Assembly: GCA_002327525.1 (NCBI GenBank)
Contig: DCWG01000152.1
Span: 1-25,846, forward strand
Source: Gammaproteobacteria bacterium UBA2168
GTDB taxonomy: Bacteria > Pseudomonadota > Gammaproteobacteria > Pseudomonadales > Azotimanducaceae
Direction: 5' to 3'
Length of the DNA: 25,846 bases
The notes beneath the pieces were generated by a model. That model saw only the letters and a list, made by a program, of their open reading frames with translations, ran no database searches and was not told the DNA's origin. The position numbers and the translations under genes were made by a program. Positions 15,833 through 24,203 of the stretch are shown piece by piece (the first letter of the stretch is position 1; each line of letters starts with the position of its first letter).

Positions 15833-16222
15833 ATGAGTGAGAAGCGATCAAAAGATCCGGGAGAAGTCTTCCGCGAACTCGTCACCGAATGGGAGCGCGG
15901 TTTCGACCAGCTAGCAAATTCGCTGATGGGTACCGAGAACTTCAGTCGTTCCATGAACCAGATGCAGGATGTACAGATGGCCGTGCGCGGCGCATTTCGC
16001 GAGTTCATGACGGATAATCTGACCAACGCCAATATGCCCACCCGTGACGACGTGGTACAGATCGCGCAGAGCCTCAAGAGCCTCGAAAAACGCATGGAGC
16101 GTATCGAAACTCTGTTGCAGGGCATGACGTCCAACAGCGACCCGGAGGCCATCCCACCCCGTGGCGGTCCGCCGCGCACCAAACGTCCGCCCAGTGAGAC
16201 AGGCGCGGAAGCCAATCCATGA
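15833..16222 (+). CDS. PhaE-like / phasin-like small subunit next to PHA synthase
   Basis: A 129-residue, highly charged helical protein. The middle (about 62-98) reads NANMPTRDDVVQIAQSL then a heptad-like LEKRMERIETLLQ; the 'N-x-P-T-R-x-D/E-x-x-x-x' followed by a coiled coil is what ends PhaE subunits and phasin-like PHA proteins. The N-terminal half has amphipathic helices (FRELVTEWERGFDQLANSLMG). The tail is Pro/Arg-rich and disordered. Classical PhaE is more than twice as long, so this is a short version. The ribosome site AGGAAAG lies just upstream, and its stop overlaps the start of the synthase gene (ATGA, 16219-16222). Probably a partner or activator of the synthase on the granule surface. 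Confidence 0.65.
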   Translation: MSEKRSKDPGEVFRELVTEWERGFDQLANSLMGTENFSRSMNQMQDVQMAVRGAFREFMTDNLTNANMPTRDDVVQIAQSLKSLEKRMERIETLLQGMTSNSDPEAIPPRGGPPRTKRPPSETGAEANP

Positions 16223-17301
16223 GCAATTCGAATCAGCAGGCCAAAGAAGATCTCGGTACGCGCGTGCAGGCGATGGTGAAGCGCGCTATCCAGCGCAACG
16301 TAAAGGGTCTCGAGTTCATTAGCGCACCAAAAGCACCGGTTGGTCTCACGCCCAAGGACATTATCTACAAACGCGGCACACTTAGGCTTTATCACTACCA
16401 TCCGCTTTCGCACGAGGTGTACCGTGTGCCGGTGTTGCTCGTCATGGCCACCACCAACAAGGCGTTCGTGTTCGATCTCGCCCCCGGACAGAGTATGGTG
16501 GAATACCTCCTCAAGTCCGGTTTTGACGTTTTCGTCATCGATTGGGAACCACCGACCATCGGCGAACGCGGCCTTACCCTTGAGGACTACACGCAGGATT
16601 TCATTCCGGCCTGCGTGGACAAGGTAAACCAGACCACCGGCGAGCCGGATCTCTCCATCATCGGCTACTGTGCCGGCGGCATGCTATCGACGATATACGC
16701 CGCCACGCATACCGACGGTCCGCTCAAGAATCTGGTCTGCCTCACGACACCGATCAATTTCCACGCCATGGGCCTGACGCAGGTTTGGCAGGATAAGCGT
16801 TATTTCGATGTCGACAGGCTGGTAGATACCCTTGGAATCATTCCCGCCGATATCGTGACCCAGGGATTCGAGATGCAGAGGCCCGCGCAGCGCATTGCTG
16901 GTCAGTTGCGGGTGTGGGAACAGATGTGGAATGACGAGTTCGTCAAGTCCTTTCGTGCTTTTGAACGTTGGGGGAACGAGACCCTGCCGCTTCCCGGTGA
17001 ATACATGCGCGAGATGACAAAAGAACTACTCTGGGACAACAAGCTCTACAAAGGCGAGCTGCGCGCGGGCGGCAAGGTCGCGAACCTCGCCAACATAGAG
17101 GTGCCGGTCCTGAGTGTGGTCGCCGAGCACGACCACCTCGTGCCCTTTGAGGCCAGCAAGCCGCTGCTGGAGCTCGTGGGCTCCGATGACAAGGAAGAGA
17201 TTCTTCTCAACGGGGGACACGTCAGCCTCATCGCCGGTCCCAACGCCATTCGTCGAATGTGGCCCAGGCTCAATGCCTGGTTGTCGGAGCGCAGTGTATG
17301 A
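16219..17301 (+). CDS. phaC: Class III-like poly(3-hydroxyalkanoate) synthase, PhaC subunit
   Basis: A 360-residue alpha/beta-hydrolase-fold synthase, the length usual for class III PhaC. The lipase-like box is G-Y-C151-A-G-G with catalytic Cys151; the acid is Asp305 in VVAEHDHLVP and the base is His334 in NGGHVSLIAG. Other synthase landmarks are YRVPVLLVMATTNKAFVFDL, GFDVFVIDWE and LTTPINFH. It polymerises 3-hydroxyacyl-CoA into granules in the cytoplasm. It is coupled by ATGA overlaps both to the PhaE-like gene before it and to the GNAT gene after it. No phaA/phaB is in the window. Some relatives of this family make short acyl chains or act in other ways, so the product is an inference. Confidence 0.88.
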   Translation: MSNSNQQAKEDLGTRVQAMVKRAIQRNVKGLEFISAPKAPVGLTPKDIIYKRGTLRLYHYHPLSHEVYRVPVLLVMATTNKAFVFDLAPGQSMVEYLLKSGFDVFVIDWEPPTIGERGLTLEDYTQDFIPACVDKVNQTTGEPDLSIIGYCAGGMLSTIYAATHTDGPLKNLVCLTTPINFHAMGLTQVWQDKRYFDVDRLVDTLGIIPADIVTQGFEMQRPAQRIAGQLRVWEQMWNDEFVKSFRAFERWGNETLPLPGEYMREMTKELLWDNKLYKGELRAGGKVANLANIEVPVLSVVAEHDHLVPFEASKPLLELVGSDDKEEILLNGGHVSLIAGPNAIRRMWPRLNAWLSERSV

Positions 17302-17888
17302 ACGACCGTCTGTCACGTTATCCCCGAAGTGCCGGCCTCGATGAGGCCGATGTTCAACTGCGGCTGATGCAAGCCGGGGACGAGCCCGGTGTCGCTGCGT
17401 TCGCCGCCGAGTTGCCCACTCATGACCTGCTGTTTCTGCGTCGTGACATCACCGTGCCGAAGGTATTGTCTGCATGGATCGAAGAACTGCAGGCCGGTAC
17501 CATTACCAGCCTCGTCGCCATGCAGGGCGACGAGGTGGTCGGCTGCACGGCCGTGGTCGTCGATCCGCGCTCCTGGTCGCCGCACGTGGGCGAATTGCGT
17601 GTGTTGCTTGCCCGGTCGATGCGCGAGAAGGGCCTCGGCCGCGTACTGATTCAGGAGAGCTTCGCCCTGGCACTCTCGCTCGGGCTTGAGAAACTCACCG
17701 CCCAGATGACCGCCGATCAGCAGGCGGCCATAGCGGTTTTCGAAGGGATGGGCTTTCGGGCCGAGGCGCTGCTTCGCGATCATGTGCGAGACCGCCAGAA
17801 TGTGAAGCACGACATCGTCATTCTGAGCCACGATGTCGCCGACTTTCAGGCGAAACTCGAGCAATATGGTCTGAACGACGCTTTCTGA
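17298..17888 (+). CDS. GNAT family N-acetyltransferase
   Basis: A 196-residue protein starting at the ATG that overlaps the phaC stop (ATGA, 17298-17301); a longer reading upstream has no support. The GNAT core is clear: strand VVGCTAVVVDP (about 80-90), strand ELRVLLARSM, the acetyl-CoA pyrophosphate loop R109-E-K-G-L-G114 followed by RVLIQESFALA, and the closing AVFEGMGFRAEALLRDHV. It should transfer an acyl group from acyl-CoA to an amine in the cytoplasm. Its position as third gene of a translationally coupled unit with PHA synthase suggests a role in controlling that enzyme or its granule proteins, but this is only an inference from coupling. Confidence 0.88.
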   Translation: MNDRLSRYPRSAGLDEADVQLRLMQAGDEPGVAAFAAELPTHDLLFLRRDITVPKVLSAWIEELQAGTITSLVAMQGDEVVGCTAVVVDPRSWSPHVGELRVLLARSMREKGLGRVLIQESFALALSLGLEKLTAQMTADQQAAIAVFEGMGFRAEALLRDHVRDRQNVKHDIVILSHDVADFQAKLEQYGLNDAF

Positions 17889-17900
17889 GAACCGGCGCGC

Positions 17901-18360
17901 TCAATGCGGACGCGCTAGCAGATGTTGTCCCAGCAGATCCTTTCCATAGTCGTTTCCATTGGGCACGCGCACGACCGTGTGTACATGATCGCAGCACGGC
18001 ACACGAGGACCATCCAGCACAACGGGTGACTGATGGTCGTACTCGATCATTACTATGGGTGAATGGATGCGGTAGTAGAACACTGCGTCAGGTTGCGTTC
18101 CGCCCACCCACGCAAACCATGTGTCGTCCCGGTGACTGACGATTTCCGTCAGTTTCATCTCGGCATCGCCGACACGCATCCGGCCTGTGTAGAGGCTGAT
18201 CAGATCGGCCGCGAGCCCGCGCTGCCGCTCATCGAGCGCCGCCAGAGGCAAGCGAGGGTATTGGACTATTGCATTGTCCTGAAAGAGTTCACCGCGATTG
18301 TAGTTCTCCGGCTTCTCGGCACGAATGACGGCTCGCACGCGTTGCGCTGGCGGGGTGGAT
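17901..18360 (-). pseudogene. 3' remnant of a DUF3500-family gene
   Basis: From about 18340 down to the stop at 17901 the frame reads like the C-terminal third of a DUF3500 protein: YTGRMRVGDAEMKLTEI, HRDDTWFAWVGG, DAVFYYRIHSPIVMIEYDHQ, then HVHTVVRVPNGNDYGKDLL and a final QH. DUF3500 proteins are usually 300-400 residues. The frame stays open beyond 18360, but that part is antisense to the IS256 transposase remnant and has no family likeness. The head is therefore lost, and its break point coincides with the edge of the mobile-element remnant. The rest of the gene is not found on the far side of that element. Confidence 0.7.
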
Positions 18361-18384
18361 GCTGATGAGAAACGAGATGAGCCG

Positions 18385-18954
18385 GGGTGTTCCGTCTCTC
18401 TATCCGAGGCCGAAGTCCACTGGAGAGCATTCCTGTTAGATCTGAAAGATCGTAGCCTGCATAGTATCGAGCTGATGGTCAGTGACGCGCTTGAGGGTTT
18501 ACAGGCCGCCCGTAAAGCCGTGTTCGGCAGTGTTCCGGCACAGGCCATTCCATCTGCAACACAATACAGGCCAGTACGTGCCGCCCCAGGGCATGCGATC
18601 TGCCGTCGCTGCGGATATCCGTTCCATCTTCAACGCACCGGATCAGGAAGAAGCCAAGCATCTGCCGGGTAAGTTCCTGCAGCGCTACCGAAAGAGCGCT
18701 CCAAAACTGGTTAGCTGGGCCGAGAAGAACCTGCCTGAAAGCTTTACCGTGTTCAGCTTTCCGGCGACACACCGGAGACGGGGCGTACAACAAATCTCGT
18801 GCAGCGGCTCAATGAAGAAATCCGGCGCCATACACCAGTGGCGAGGCTGTTTCCGAATGAGGCTTCCTACTTGTGTCTGGTGTCGGCTGTGTTCAACGAG
18901 ATCGCCGAGGACTGGCAGACGGCGGACAAGCGCTGTCTGACGTTCAGCGACTAA
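18385..18954 (+). mobile_element. IS256-family (mutator-type) transposase remnant
   Basis: The C-terminal half of an IS256-family transposase can be read in three pieces. Frame 1 from 18385 has GCSVSLSEAEVHWRAFL, then IELMVSDALEGLQAARKAVFG, with the second catalytic Asp. Near 18540 it moves to another frame: PFHLQHNTGQYVP, AADIRSIFNAPD and KSAPKLVSWAEKNLPE. Near 18780 it moves again: RTTNLVQRLNEEIRRHTPVARLFPNEASYLCLVSAVFNEI, ending in TAA at 18952-18954. The Glu that normally follows TTNGL is Gln here. The N-terminal half and left end are absent. Downstream sequence to about 19000 (AATTTACAGAACAGG) resembles the right end of such elements. It cannot transpose by itself. Confidence 0.85.
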
Positions 18955-19106
18955 CATGCTGTCAGGGGTTAACTGAATTTACAGAACAGGTGTTGCTTAA
19001 TCCAGAATCCCAGTTCTTATGGTACACAGCACCAGAAGCGACATGAACCGTCGCCCGCTTTGCTCGCAGAAGAGTCTACCGCTGCGCAATAGCCGTCTCA
19101 TCGCCT

Positions 19107-20309
19107 CTATGAAGGTGTTCGCTGGGCAGGTGCCCCGGCCGCATCCAGCGCGTTGTAGCGGAACAACCAGTCGAGTCGTCTGCCGGAGGCACGCTTGGCC
19201 GCGCGATTGCGGGCCCATGCCTTCACCCCGGTCATGTGAAACACTGTCGCATTGCGCCGCGACCCGTTCTGGATAGCGGCGGTGCGTTCCATGCGCAGGT
19301 CCTCATAGCGCTTGAGTTGTGCCTCCACGGTACCCGCCTGCCGGAGCAGCGAAGCAAGCACCGCAGCGTCCTCGATGGCCATGGCGGCTCCCTGGGCTAG
19401 AAACGGCAGCGTCGGATGACAGGCATCTCCGAGTAACGTAATTCTGCCCCGGCTCCACTGTAACATCGGAGGCCGGTCGTAGAGCGCGGTCTTGAACAGC
19501 GCATCCCGATCGATGTTGTCGATCAGACTCTGGACTTCGTCGTGCCAGCCGGCGAAGTCATTCTTCAGTTCAGCGAGATCGCCCCGTTCGCTCCACGACT
19601 CAACTTCCCAGCCCTGTTTCTCTACCACACACACACAATTCACGAGTTCGCCTCGGCGCAGATAGTAGTGTACGAAGTGCTTGTGCGGTCCCCACCAGAC
19701 GGTCGCCTTGGGTTTGATCAGCGCCGCCGGCAGACGCTCCACCGGTACCAGCCCCCGCCACGCGACATTGCCTGTAAAAGCCGGGGATTCGGATCCGAAC
19801 AGCGCCTCGCGCACCACTGACTTGATGCCATCGGCGCCGACGAGCACATCTCCTGTAATGCGCTCTTCGCCAACCGTGACGCACACGCGTTCATCGTCCT
19901 GTTCAACCGCCTCGACCGGCGCATGCGTACTGAGCTCGATGCCCGGATGTTCGCTGGCAGCATCTAGCAGAACCCTCATCAGATCTGCCCGATGGATGTG
20001 GAAATACGGAAAGCCGTACTTCTCAAGCACCGCATCGCCCAGGTCGTTTTCACCGATCACCGTGCCGCGCTTCCAGTGGCGCATCTGAGTACCATCCGGC
20101 AGGAAGGCAACGGAGCGCAGTGGCTCCTCGAGCCCGAGGTCAATCAGCACGCGCGTACAGTTGGGTGCCAGTTGGAGACCGGCCCCCACTTCGCCAAACA
20201 CCTCGGCCTGCTCAAACACACGAACGTCGAACCCCCGGCCGGCAAGTGTGAGTGCCGCACTCATGCCGCCGATACCTCCTCCGGCGATCAATATGGTCTT
20301 TTCACTCAT
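19107..20309 (-). CDS. FAD-dependent aromatic-ring monooxygenase (salicylate / 3-hydroxybenzoate hydroxylase-like)
   Basis: A 400-residue flavoprotein of the PHBH fold, single-component class A group. The FAD-binding Rossmann motif is GGGIGG (10-15) with ILIAG before it, the acidic end of beta2 is FEQA (32-36), the NAD(P)H/FAD DG motif is GADGIKS (158-164), and the second FAD motif is LLGDACHP (292-299) followed by FLAQGAAMAIEDA. EVGAGLQLAPN (40-50) is typical of salicylate hydroxylase and 3-hydroxybenzoate 6-monooxygenase relatives. It would hydroxylate an aromatic acid with NAD(P)H and O2 in the cytoplasm. No ring-cleavage genes are nearby. The ATG at 20307-20309 is a clear start. Confidence 0.92.
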   Translation of the reverse strand: MSEKTILIAGGGIGGMSAALTLAGRGFDVRVFEQAEVFGEVGAGLQLAPNCTRVLIDLGLEEPLRSVAFLPDGTQMRHWKRGTVIGENDLGDAVLEKYGFPYFHIHRADLMRVLLDAASEHPGIELSTHAPVEAVEQDDERVCVTVGEERITGDVLVGADGIKSVVREALFGSESPAFTGNVAWRGLVPVERLPAALIKPKATVWWGPHKHFVHYYLRRGELVNCVCVVEKQGWEVESWSERGDLAELKNDFAGWHDEVQSLIDNIDRDALFKTALYDRPPMLQWSRGRITLLGDACHPTLPFLAQGAAMAIEDAAVLASLLRQAGTVEAQLKRYEDLRMERTAAIQNGSRRNATVFHMTGVKAWARNRAAKRASGRRLDWLFRYNALDAAGAPAQRTPS

Positions 20310-20480
20310 CGAAACAACTCACTCCGCGCTGTGTTACCTTGTTCGCGGCCACTATCATATGTCTATGTTAATTACGCCTGTTTGTCCGAAGGGAAAACAG
20401 CGTTCGTGGGCTCGAACTCGACGCGCATCGGACGCGGTGTGCAAGGCACCAGTTTCGCTCTCGACACGAGATTTCTCCCC

Positions 20481-20980
20481 ATGGGCAGAATAACGCTGAC
20501 CATCGACAACGGGCCGGATCCACACGAAACGCCACTCATTCTCGACATGCTCCATCATCGGCAGATACCGGCTCACTTCTTCGTTGTCGGCATGCAGGCA
20601 GCCCACCCTGACGGGCTGGCGCTGCTCGAACGCATAACGGATGAAGGGCACGTGGTCGGCAATCACACCTGGTCTCACCGAACACCATTCGGTGAGAACG
20701 TTTATCCGAGTGCTGTGAGTGAGGAGGTGCAACGCACCGCCGACTTGCTAGCCCCTACGGTGGCACACCGCCACTGTTTCGACCTTTCGGTGGCGGTGGG
20801 CGCCTGGACCGGTGCCTGTTCTCCCGTGCATTGATTGCGCATCTGTGCGAGCAAGGGTTTTCGTGTGCGTTGTGGAATGTCGTCCCGCGTGATTAGGAAA
20901 ATCCGCTTGGATATCGACCGCTATACGGGGAGGTAAACTACCCGCCCCGTGACCCTGGAATACGACAAGTGCCACCTTCG
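20481..20980 (+). pseudogene. Polysaccharide deacetylase (NodB-type) gene with frameshift and amber stop
   Basis: From ATG 20481 the frame reads MGRITLTIDNGPDP (NodB motif 1, T-x-D-D/N-G-P), HFFVVGMQA, then GNHTWSHRTPF (motif 2, H-S/T-x-x-x-H). At about 20751-20756 it must move by -1 to continue as YGGTPPLFRPFGGGGRLD and ALIAHLCEQGFSCALWNVVPRD. There a TAG (20893-20895) stands where relatives have Trp (W-N-V/x-V-P-R-D-W-E-N-P); the codon after it restarts ENPLG. The rest of the domain, including the final HD motif, is not readable. So at least one frameshift, one nonsense change and erosion of the 3' end. Confidence 0.75.
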
Positions 20981-21132
20981 GATATCCACTAGGGCCCTGG
21001 AGGGAGATGCGGGTTGAACACCCGTCTTGCGGCTCTAACATAGCGCCGGCGAAAAAAGGTGATTTAACTACCGTTAACAGAAGCCATGAGTTGTATGTGT
21101 TCAATGAGTTATAAAGACTGCGAGACGCTCCC
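20981..21132. other. Upstream region of the ATPase pair
   Basis: No gene is supported here. It is AT-richer around 21055-21120 and should contain the promoter for the two ArsA-like genes; TATAAA at 21110-21115 is a possible -10 element, but no -35 hexamer at proper distance was found. Confidence 0.35.
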
Positions 21133-22023
21133 GTGACAGACGCGAAGCTGCATATCGTGTCCGGTAAGGGCGGCGTAGGAAAAACTCTTTACGCGGCCGC
21201 GCTTGCCTCGAGACTTGCCCAGCCACAAGCACGTACCCTGTTGATCAGCTTCGATCAGACCGGCATCACGCACCCCGTTTTCGGTGTCAAACTCGCGTAC
21301 AAACCGCACCGCCTGACCCAACACCTCGACTTGTCCCGCGTTGATGCACATCAGGCCATCGCCGAGTACTTTCGCAAGAACACCACCTTTTCCTTCTTCT
21401 ATCAGGGTGTGATCGCCAATCCGGCGGTGAAACGCTTTTTCGACGCCCTACCGCTGTTCGACGAGTTGTTCTGTCTCGGCAAACTGCTCGATCTCGTGAC
21501 CGGGACCGACCGGATCTACGATCACGTCGTGTTCGATGCACCCGCCACGGGACACTGCAAGATTTTGCTGAACGTGCCTCGCGTTGCCATCCGTACCCTG
21601 CTCGCGGGTCCGATCTATGACAACGCGATCAAGATCCAGGATATGCTCACCGATCCAGACACGTCCCAACTCACCATCGTCACGCTGCCGGAAGAAACGC
21701 CAGTGCGCGAGGCACAGGATCTGCATCTATTCGCCGTGGACCTCGGTCTCAAAACCACCACGGCCATCGTGAACCGGTGCACAGCGTCGAATTTCGACGA
21801 CGACGAGTTGCACCTGATTGCACGCCTCGGCGACGCGCTGCCCTCGTGCGCCCCAATTGCCGAAGCCGTCGCGCTCGAACGCAACATCGCTGAGACACAG
21901 GCCCGCCACATTCGCTGGCTCGAAGGCTCCGGACTCGACTTGACCACCCTCCCCGAACTGGTCGAAAGCGGTAGCGAGAAGCTGGAGGCGATGGTCGCCT
22001 GTCTCCGGGAGCGCGCACCATGA
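21133..22023 (+). CDS. ArsA/GET3-family ATPase, subunit A of a pair
   Basis: A 296-residue P-loop protein starting with GTG at 21133. The deviant Walker A GKGGVGKT (11-18) keeps the signature Lys12 of the MinD/ArsA class. Switch I has LLISFDQTGITHP (Asp41 in the usual place) and switch II is DAPATGH (135-141), the GET3/ArsA hallmark. It lacks the ArsA arsenite-binding cysteines and is shorter than ArsA (583 residues, two halves). With the following gene it forms two halves encoded separately, a layout seen in other bacteria. A role in tail-anchored or membrane-protein handling, or in an unrelated cargo, is possible but unknown. Its stop overlaps the start of the next gene (ATGA, 22020-22023). 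Confidence 0.85.
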   Translation: MTDAKLHIVSGKGGVGKTLYAAALASRLAQPQARTLLISFDQTGITHPVFGVKLAYKPHRLTQHLDLSRVDAHQAIAEYFRKNTTFSFFYQGVIANPAVKRFFDALPLFDELFCLGKLLDLVTGTDRIYDHVVFDAPATGHCKILLNVPRVAIRTLLAGPIYDNAIKIQDMLTDPDTSQLTIVTLPEETPVREAQDLHLFAVDLGLKTTTAIVNRCTASNFDDDELHLIARLGDALPSCAPIAEAVALERNIAETQARHIRWLEGSGLDLTTLPELVESGSEKLEAMVACLRERAP

Positions 22024-23105
22024 GCGGTCTCGAAGCGGTTCTTCGGGATCAGCGTATCGTACTGTGCGGCGGTAGCGGCGGAGTCGGGAAAACCACAACG
22101 GCTGCGGCCCTGGGGCTGCTCGGGGCCTCCCTCGGTCTGGAAACCCTAATCCTCACCATCGACCCGGCACGGCGTCTGGCCAATGCCATGGGTCTCGAGC
22201 ACATCGAACCTCATCCGCAGAGGCTGCCCGAGGCACCCAATTTGTCGGTGATGATGCTGGATGCTGGACAGACGTTCGACGCGCTCGTGGCACGTCACGC
22301 AAAAACCGAAGACTCCGCCAAGGCATTTCTCGCAAATCCTTACTATCAGCAGATCTCGGCTACCGTGGCGGGCTCGCGTGAATTCATGGCCATGGAACAG
22401 ATTCACGAGCTTGCGCAGGACGAGCAATTCCAGTTGGTGATCGTCGATACACCGCCAACCCAACATGCACTGGATTTTCTCAACGCACCGAAACGACTCA
22501 TCGAACTGCTCGACGGCACCGGGCTCGGCATGGTCATCAGGGCATCGAGTTTCGCCAATCGCATGAGCTTCGGCATGCTGGGCCATACCCAGAATCAGTT
22601 CGCCCGTTTTTTCGAGGCATTGACGGGACACCGACTGATGCTCGATCTAAACGACTTCTTTGAGACTTTTGCCGATGTCATCCAGAGCTTCAAGAAACGT
22701 GCCGCGAGCCTGCAGGCACTGCTTCGAAGCGAAGACGCGGCCTTCCTGCTCGTGCTCACACCCGCTGAGGAACTCGCCGAAGGTACCGAGCGTTATCTCG
22801 CGCGTCTGACCGAAGAACAGATGACGGTTCGAGGCATCGTCTTCAATCAGGTGCATGAAATCCAATCCTGCCCGGTGTCTGCTGAAGTGCTGCGCGCAGG
22901 CGAGGCCGAGGGCCTACCGCGCGAGCTGGTGCGCCGCGCACTTGAGTGTCACGCTCACTGGTTTGCCAGCAGCGAGAACGAAGCCCGGCTCATCGCACCC
23001 TGGCACGAAAGGGGTCTGACCTGTGTCAGGGTACCCCGCCTGCCGGGCAATATAGCAAGCCTCGATGAACTGCGGCGTATCAGCTCGGCACTCGCAACCG
23101 CCTGA
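22020..23105 (+). CDS. ArsA/GET3-family ATPase, subunit B lacking the signature lysine
   Basis: A 361-residue partner of the preceding ATPase. Its P-loop is G-S-G-G-V-G-K-T (18-25), so the signature Lys found in the MinD/ArsA class is Ser19 here, while catalytic Lys24 is kept. Switch I reads LTIDPARRLANAMG (46-58) and switch II VDTPPTQHALDFL (142-154). The longer central part (about 95-250) has an amphipathic FxxMxxM-type region (REFMAMEQIHEL, FANRMSFGML), where GET3-like proteins keep the cargo groove. Such Lys-less partner subunits are paired with standard ones in several bacteria. I infer a heterodimeric ATPase. Cargo is unknown, and no tail-anchored candidate was identified in the window. 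Confidence 0.85.
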   Translation: MSGLEAVLRDQRIVLCGGSGGVGKTTTAAALGLLGASLGLETLILTIDPARRLANAMGLEHIEPHPQRLPEAPNLSVMMLDAGQTFDALVARHAKTEDSAKAFLANPYYQQISATVAGSREFMAMEQIHELAQDEQFQLVIVDTPPTQHALDFLNAPKRLIELLDGTGLGMVIRASSFANRMSFGMLGHTQNQFARFFEALTGHRLMLDLNDFFETFADVIQSFKKRAASLQALLRSEDAAFLLVLTPAEELAEGTERYLARLTEEQMTVRGIVFNQVHEIQSCPVSAEVLRAGEAEGLPRELVRRALECHAHWFASSENEARLIAPWHERGLTCVRVPRLPGNIASLDELRRISSALATA

Positions 23106-23112
23106 GCGAGAT

Positions 23113-24108
23113 TCAGATTCGCGCTAGATCCTGCAACAGTTCGACGGGTGTGCCCTGCGGCATGCCCACGTAACTCACCACGCTGCCGAAACGCTCTCGG
23201 ATCACGGCCTCGATCTGATCGAAGCGACCGGCCGCCACGAACAGATCTACCACGTCGTCCGGAATCTCCTTCGTCATTTCGTCCCACTGCCCTTTTTTAG
23301 ACATAGCGTTCAGCTTGTGACCGAGATCCTCCAGCCCATGCACCTCGAACACCGGCCAGTAAGAAGGCGTCGAGCCATAGAAGCCCACGCGCATGCGCAC
23401 CCACTCGTATACCTCGCTCACGACCTCGTCATCGGCACCCGTAGCGACGAATCCACCGCCGGAGATATCAAAGCCGTCGAGATCGCGTCCACTCGCTGCC
23501 AGACCTCTCTTGAGTCTCGGCACGACCACCTCGTCGAGGTAGCGCCGTGTGCAGAAGCTGTGCAGCATCACGCCGTCACACTCCTCGGCCGCCACCTTCA
23601 TCATGACTGGCCCGACAGCCGCGATCTGCACCTTCGGCAAACCGTGTTCCTGTGGGTCCGGCATGAAATTTGGCGTCATCAGGCTGAATTGATAGTGCTC
23701 ACCCTGATAATCGAGCTTGGTGCCATTTTGCCAGCAGTCCCAGATAGCGTGCAGCGATTGGACGTACTCTCGCATGCGCGGTGCCGGTGGACTCCAGGGC
23801 ACGCTGAACCGACGCACATTGTGACCCTTCACCTGGCTGCCGAGGCCCAGCGTGAAACGGCCGCGCGAAGCCGTCTGCAGGTCCCACGCCACGCTTGCCG
23901 CCGCCATCGGAGAGCGCGCGAAAGCGATGGCGACATTGGTACGCAACTCTATCGTTTGCGAATGTGTGGCCGCCACCGCCAGAGGCAGAAACGGACTCAA
24001 TTGATTTTCCTGGCTCGTAACCGCGCCGAATCCACCCGCCTCCAGCCCTCTAACATGGGCGCCCACGTCGTTCAGATCGATGCCGGTAATCGAAGTCAGT
24101 GCTTTCAA
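23113..24108 (-). CDS. Luciferase-like (LLM) F420- or flavin-dependent oxidoreductase
   Basis: A 331-residue TIM-barrel luciferase-like protein. The best start is TTG (complement of 24106-24108), because AGGGAG (complement of 24115-24120) is six bases upstream; a longer reading with 40 extra codons adds only unlikely sequence. Family landmarks: SQENQLSPFLPLAVAATHS near 32-50, RTNVAIAFARSPM, ASRGRFTLGLGSQVKGHNVRRF (80-101) and MREYVQSLHAIWDCW. This block is that of the TIGR03617-type group of F420-dependent oxidoreductases. Since many proteobacteria lack F420, FMN use is equally possible. Substrate unknown. It is divergent to the fetB remnant and convergent with the ATPase pair. Confidence 0.87.
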   Translation of the reverse strand: MKALTSITGIDLNDVGAHVRGLEAGGFGAVTSQENQLSPFLPLAVAATHSQTIELRTNVAIAFARSPMAAASVAWDLQTASRGRFTLGLGSQVKGHNVRRFSVPWSPPAPRMREYVQSLHAIWDCWQNGTKLDYQGEHYQFSLMTPNFMPDPQEHGLPKVQIAAVGPVMMKVAAEECDGVMLHSFCTRRYLDEVVVPRLKRGLAASGRDLDGFDISGGGFVATGADDEVVSEVYEWVRMRVGFYGSTPSYWPVFEVHGLEDLGHKLNAMSKKGQWDEMTKEIPDDVVDLFVAAGRFDQIEAVIRERFGSVVSYVGMPQGTPVELLQDLARI

Positions 24109-24112
24109 TGTG

Positions 24113-24120
24113 TTCTCCCT
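24113..24120 (-). promoter_or_regulatory. Ribosome binding site that fixes a TTG start
   Basis: The minus strand reads AGGGAGAA followed four bases later by TTG. No ATG or GTG with a comparable site exists in this frame, so it decides the start of the luciferase-like gene. Confidence 0.7.
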
Positions 24121-24203
24121 GCGATTCGGGTGTTCCCAGAATACCGCCCGTTGTCCGGACACGGAAGTTACCACCAACCAGTAGAAATGATTAGGATCAC
24201 AGT

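Noticed and set aside
18385..19010. Active insertion sequence
   Set aside because: The transposase lacks its N-terminal half, has two frameshifts and a changed catalytic-region residue, and no left end is present.
21133..23105. Arsenical pump ATPase operon
   Set aside because: ArsA-like folds are present, but the arsenite-binding cysteines and neighbouring arsB/arsR/arsC genes are not, so arsenic resistance is not supported.
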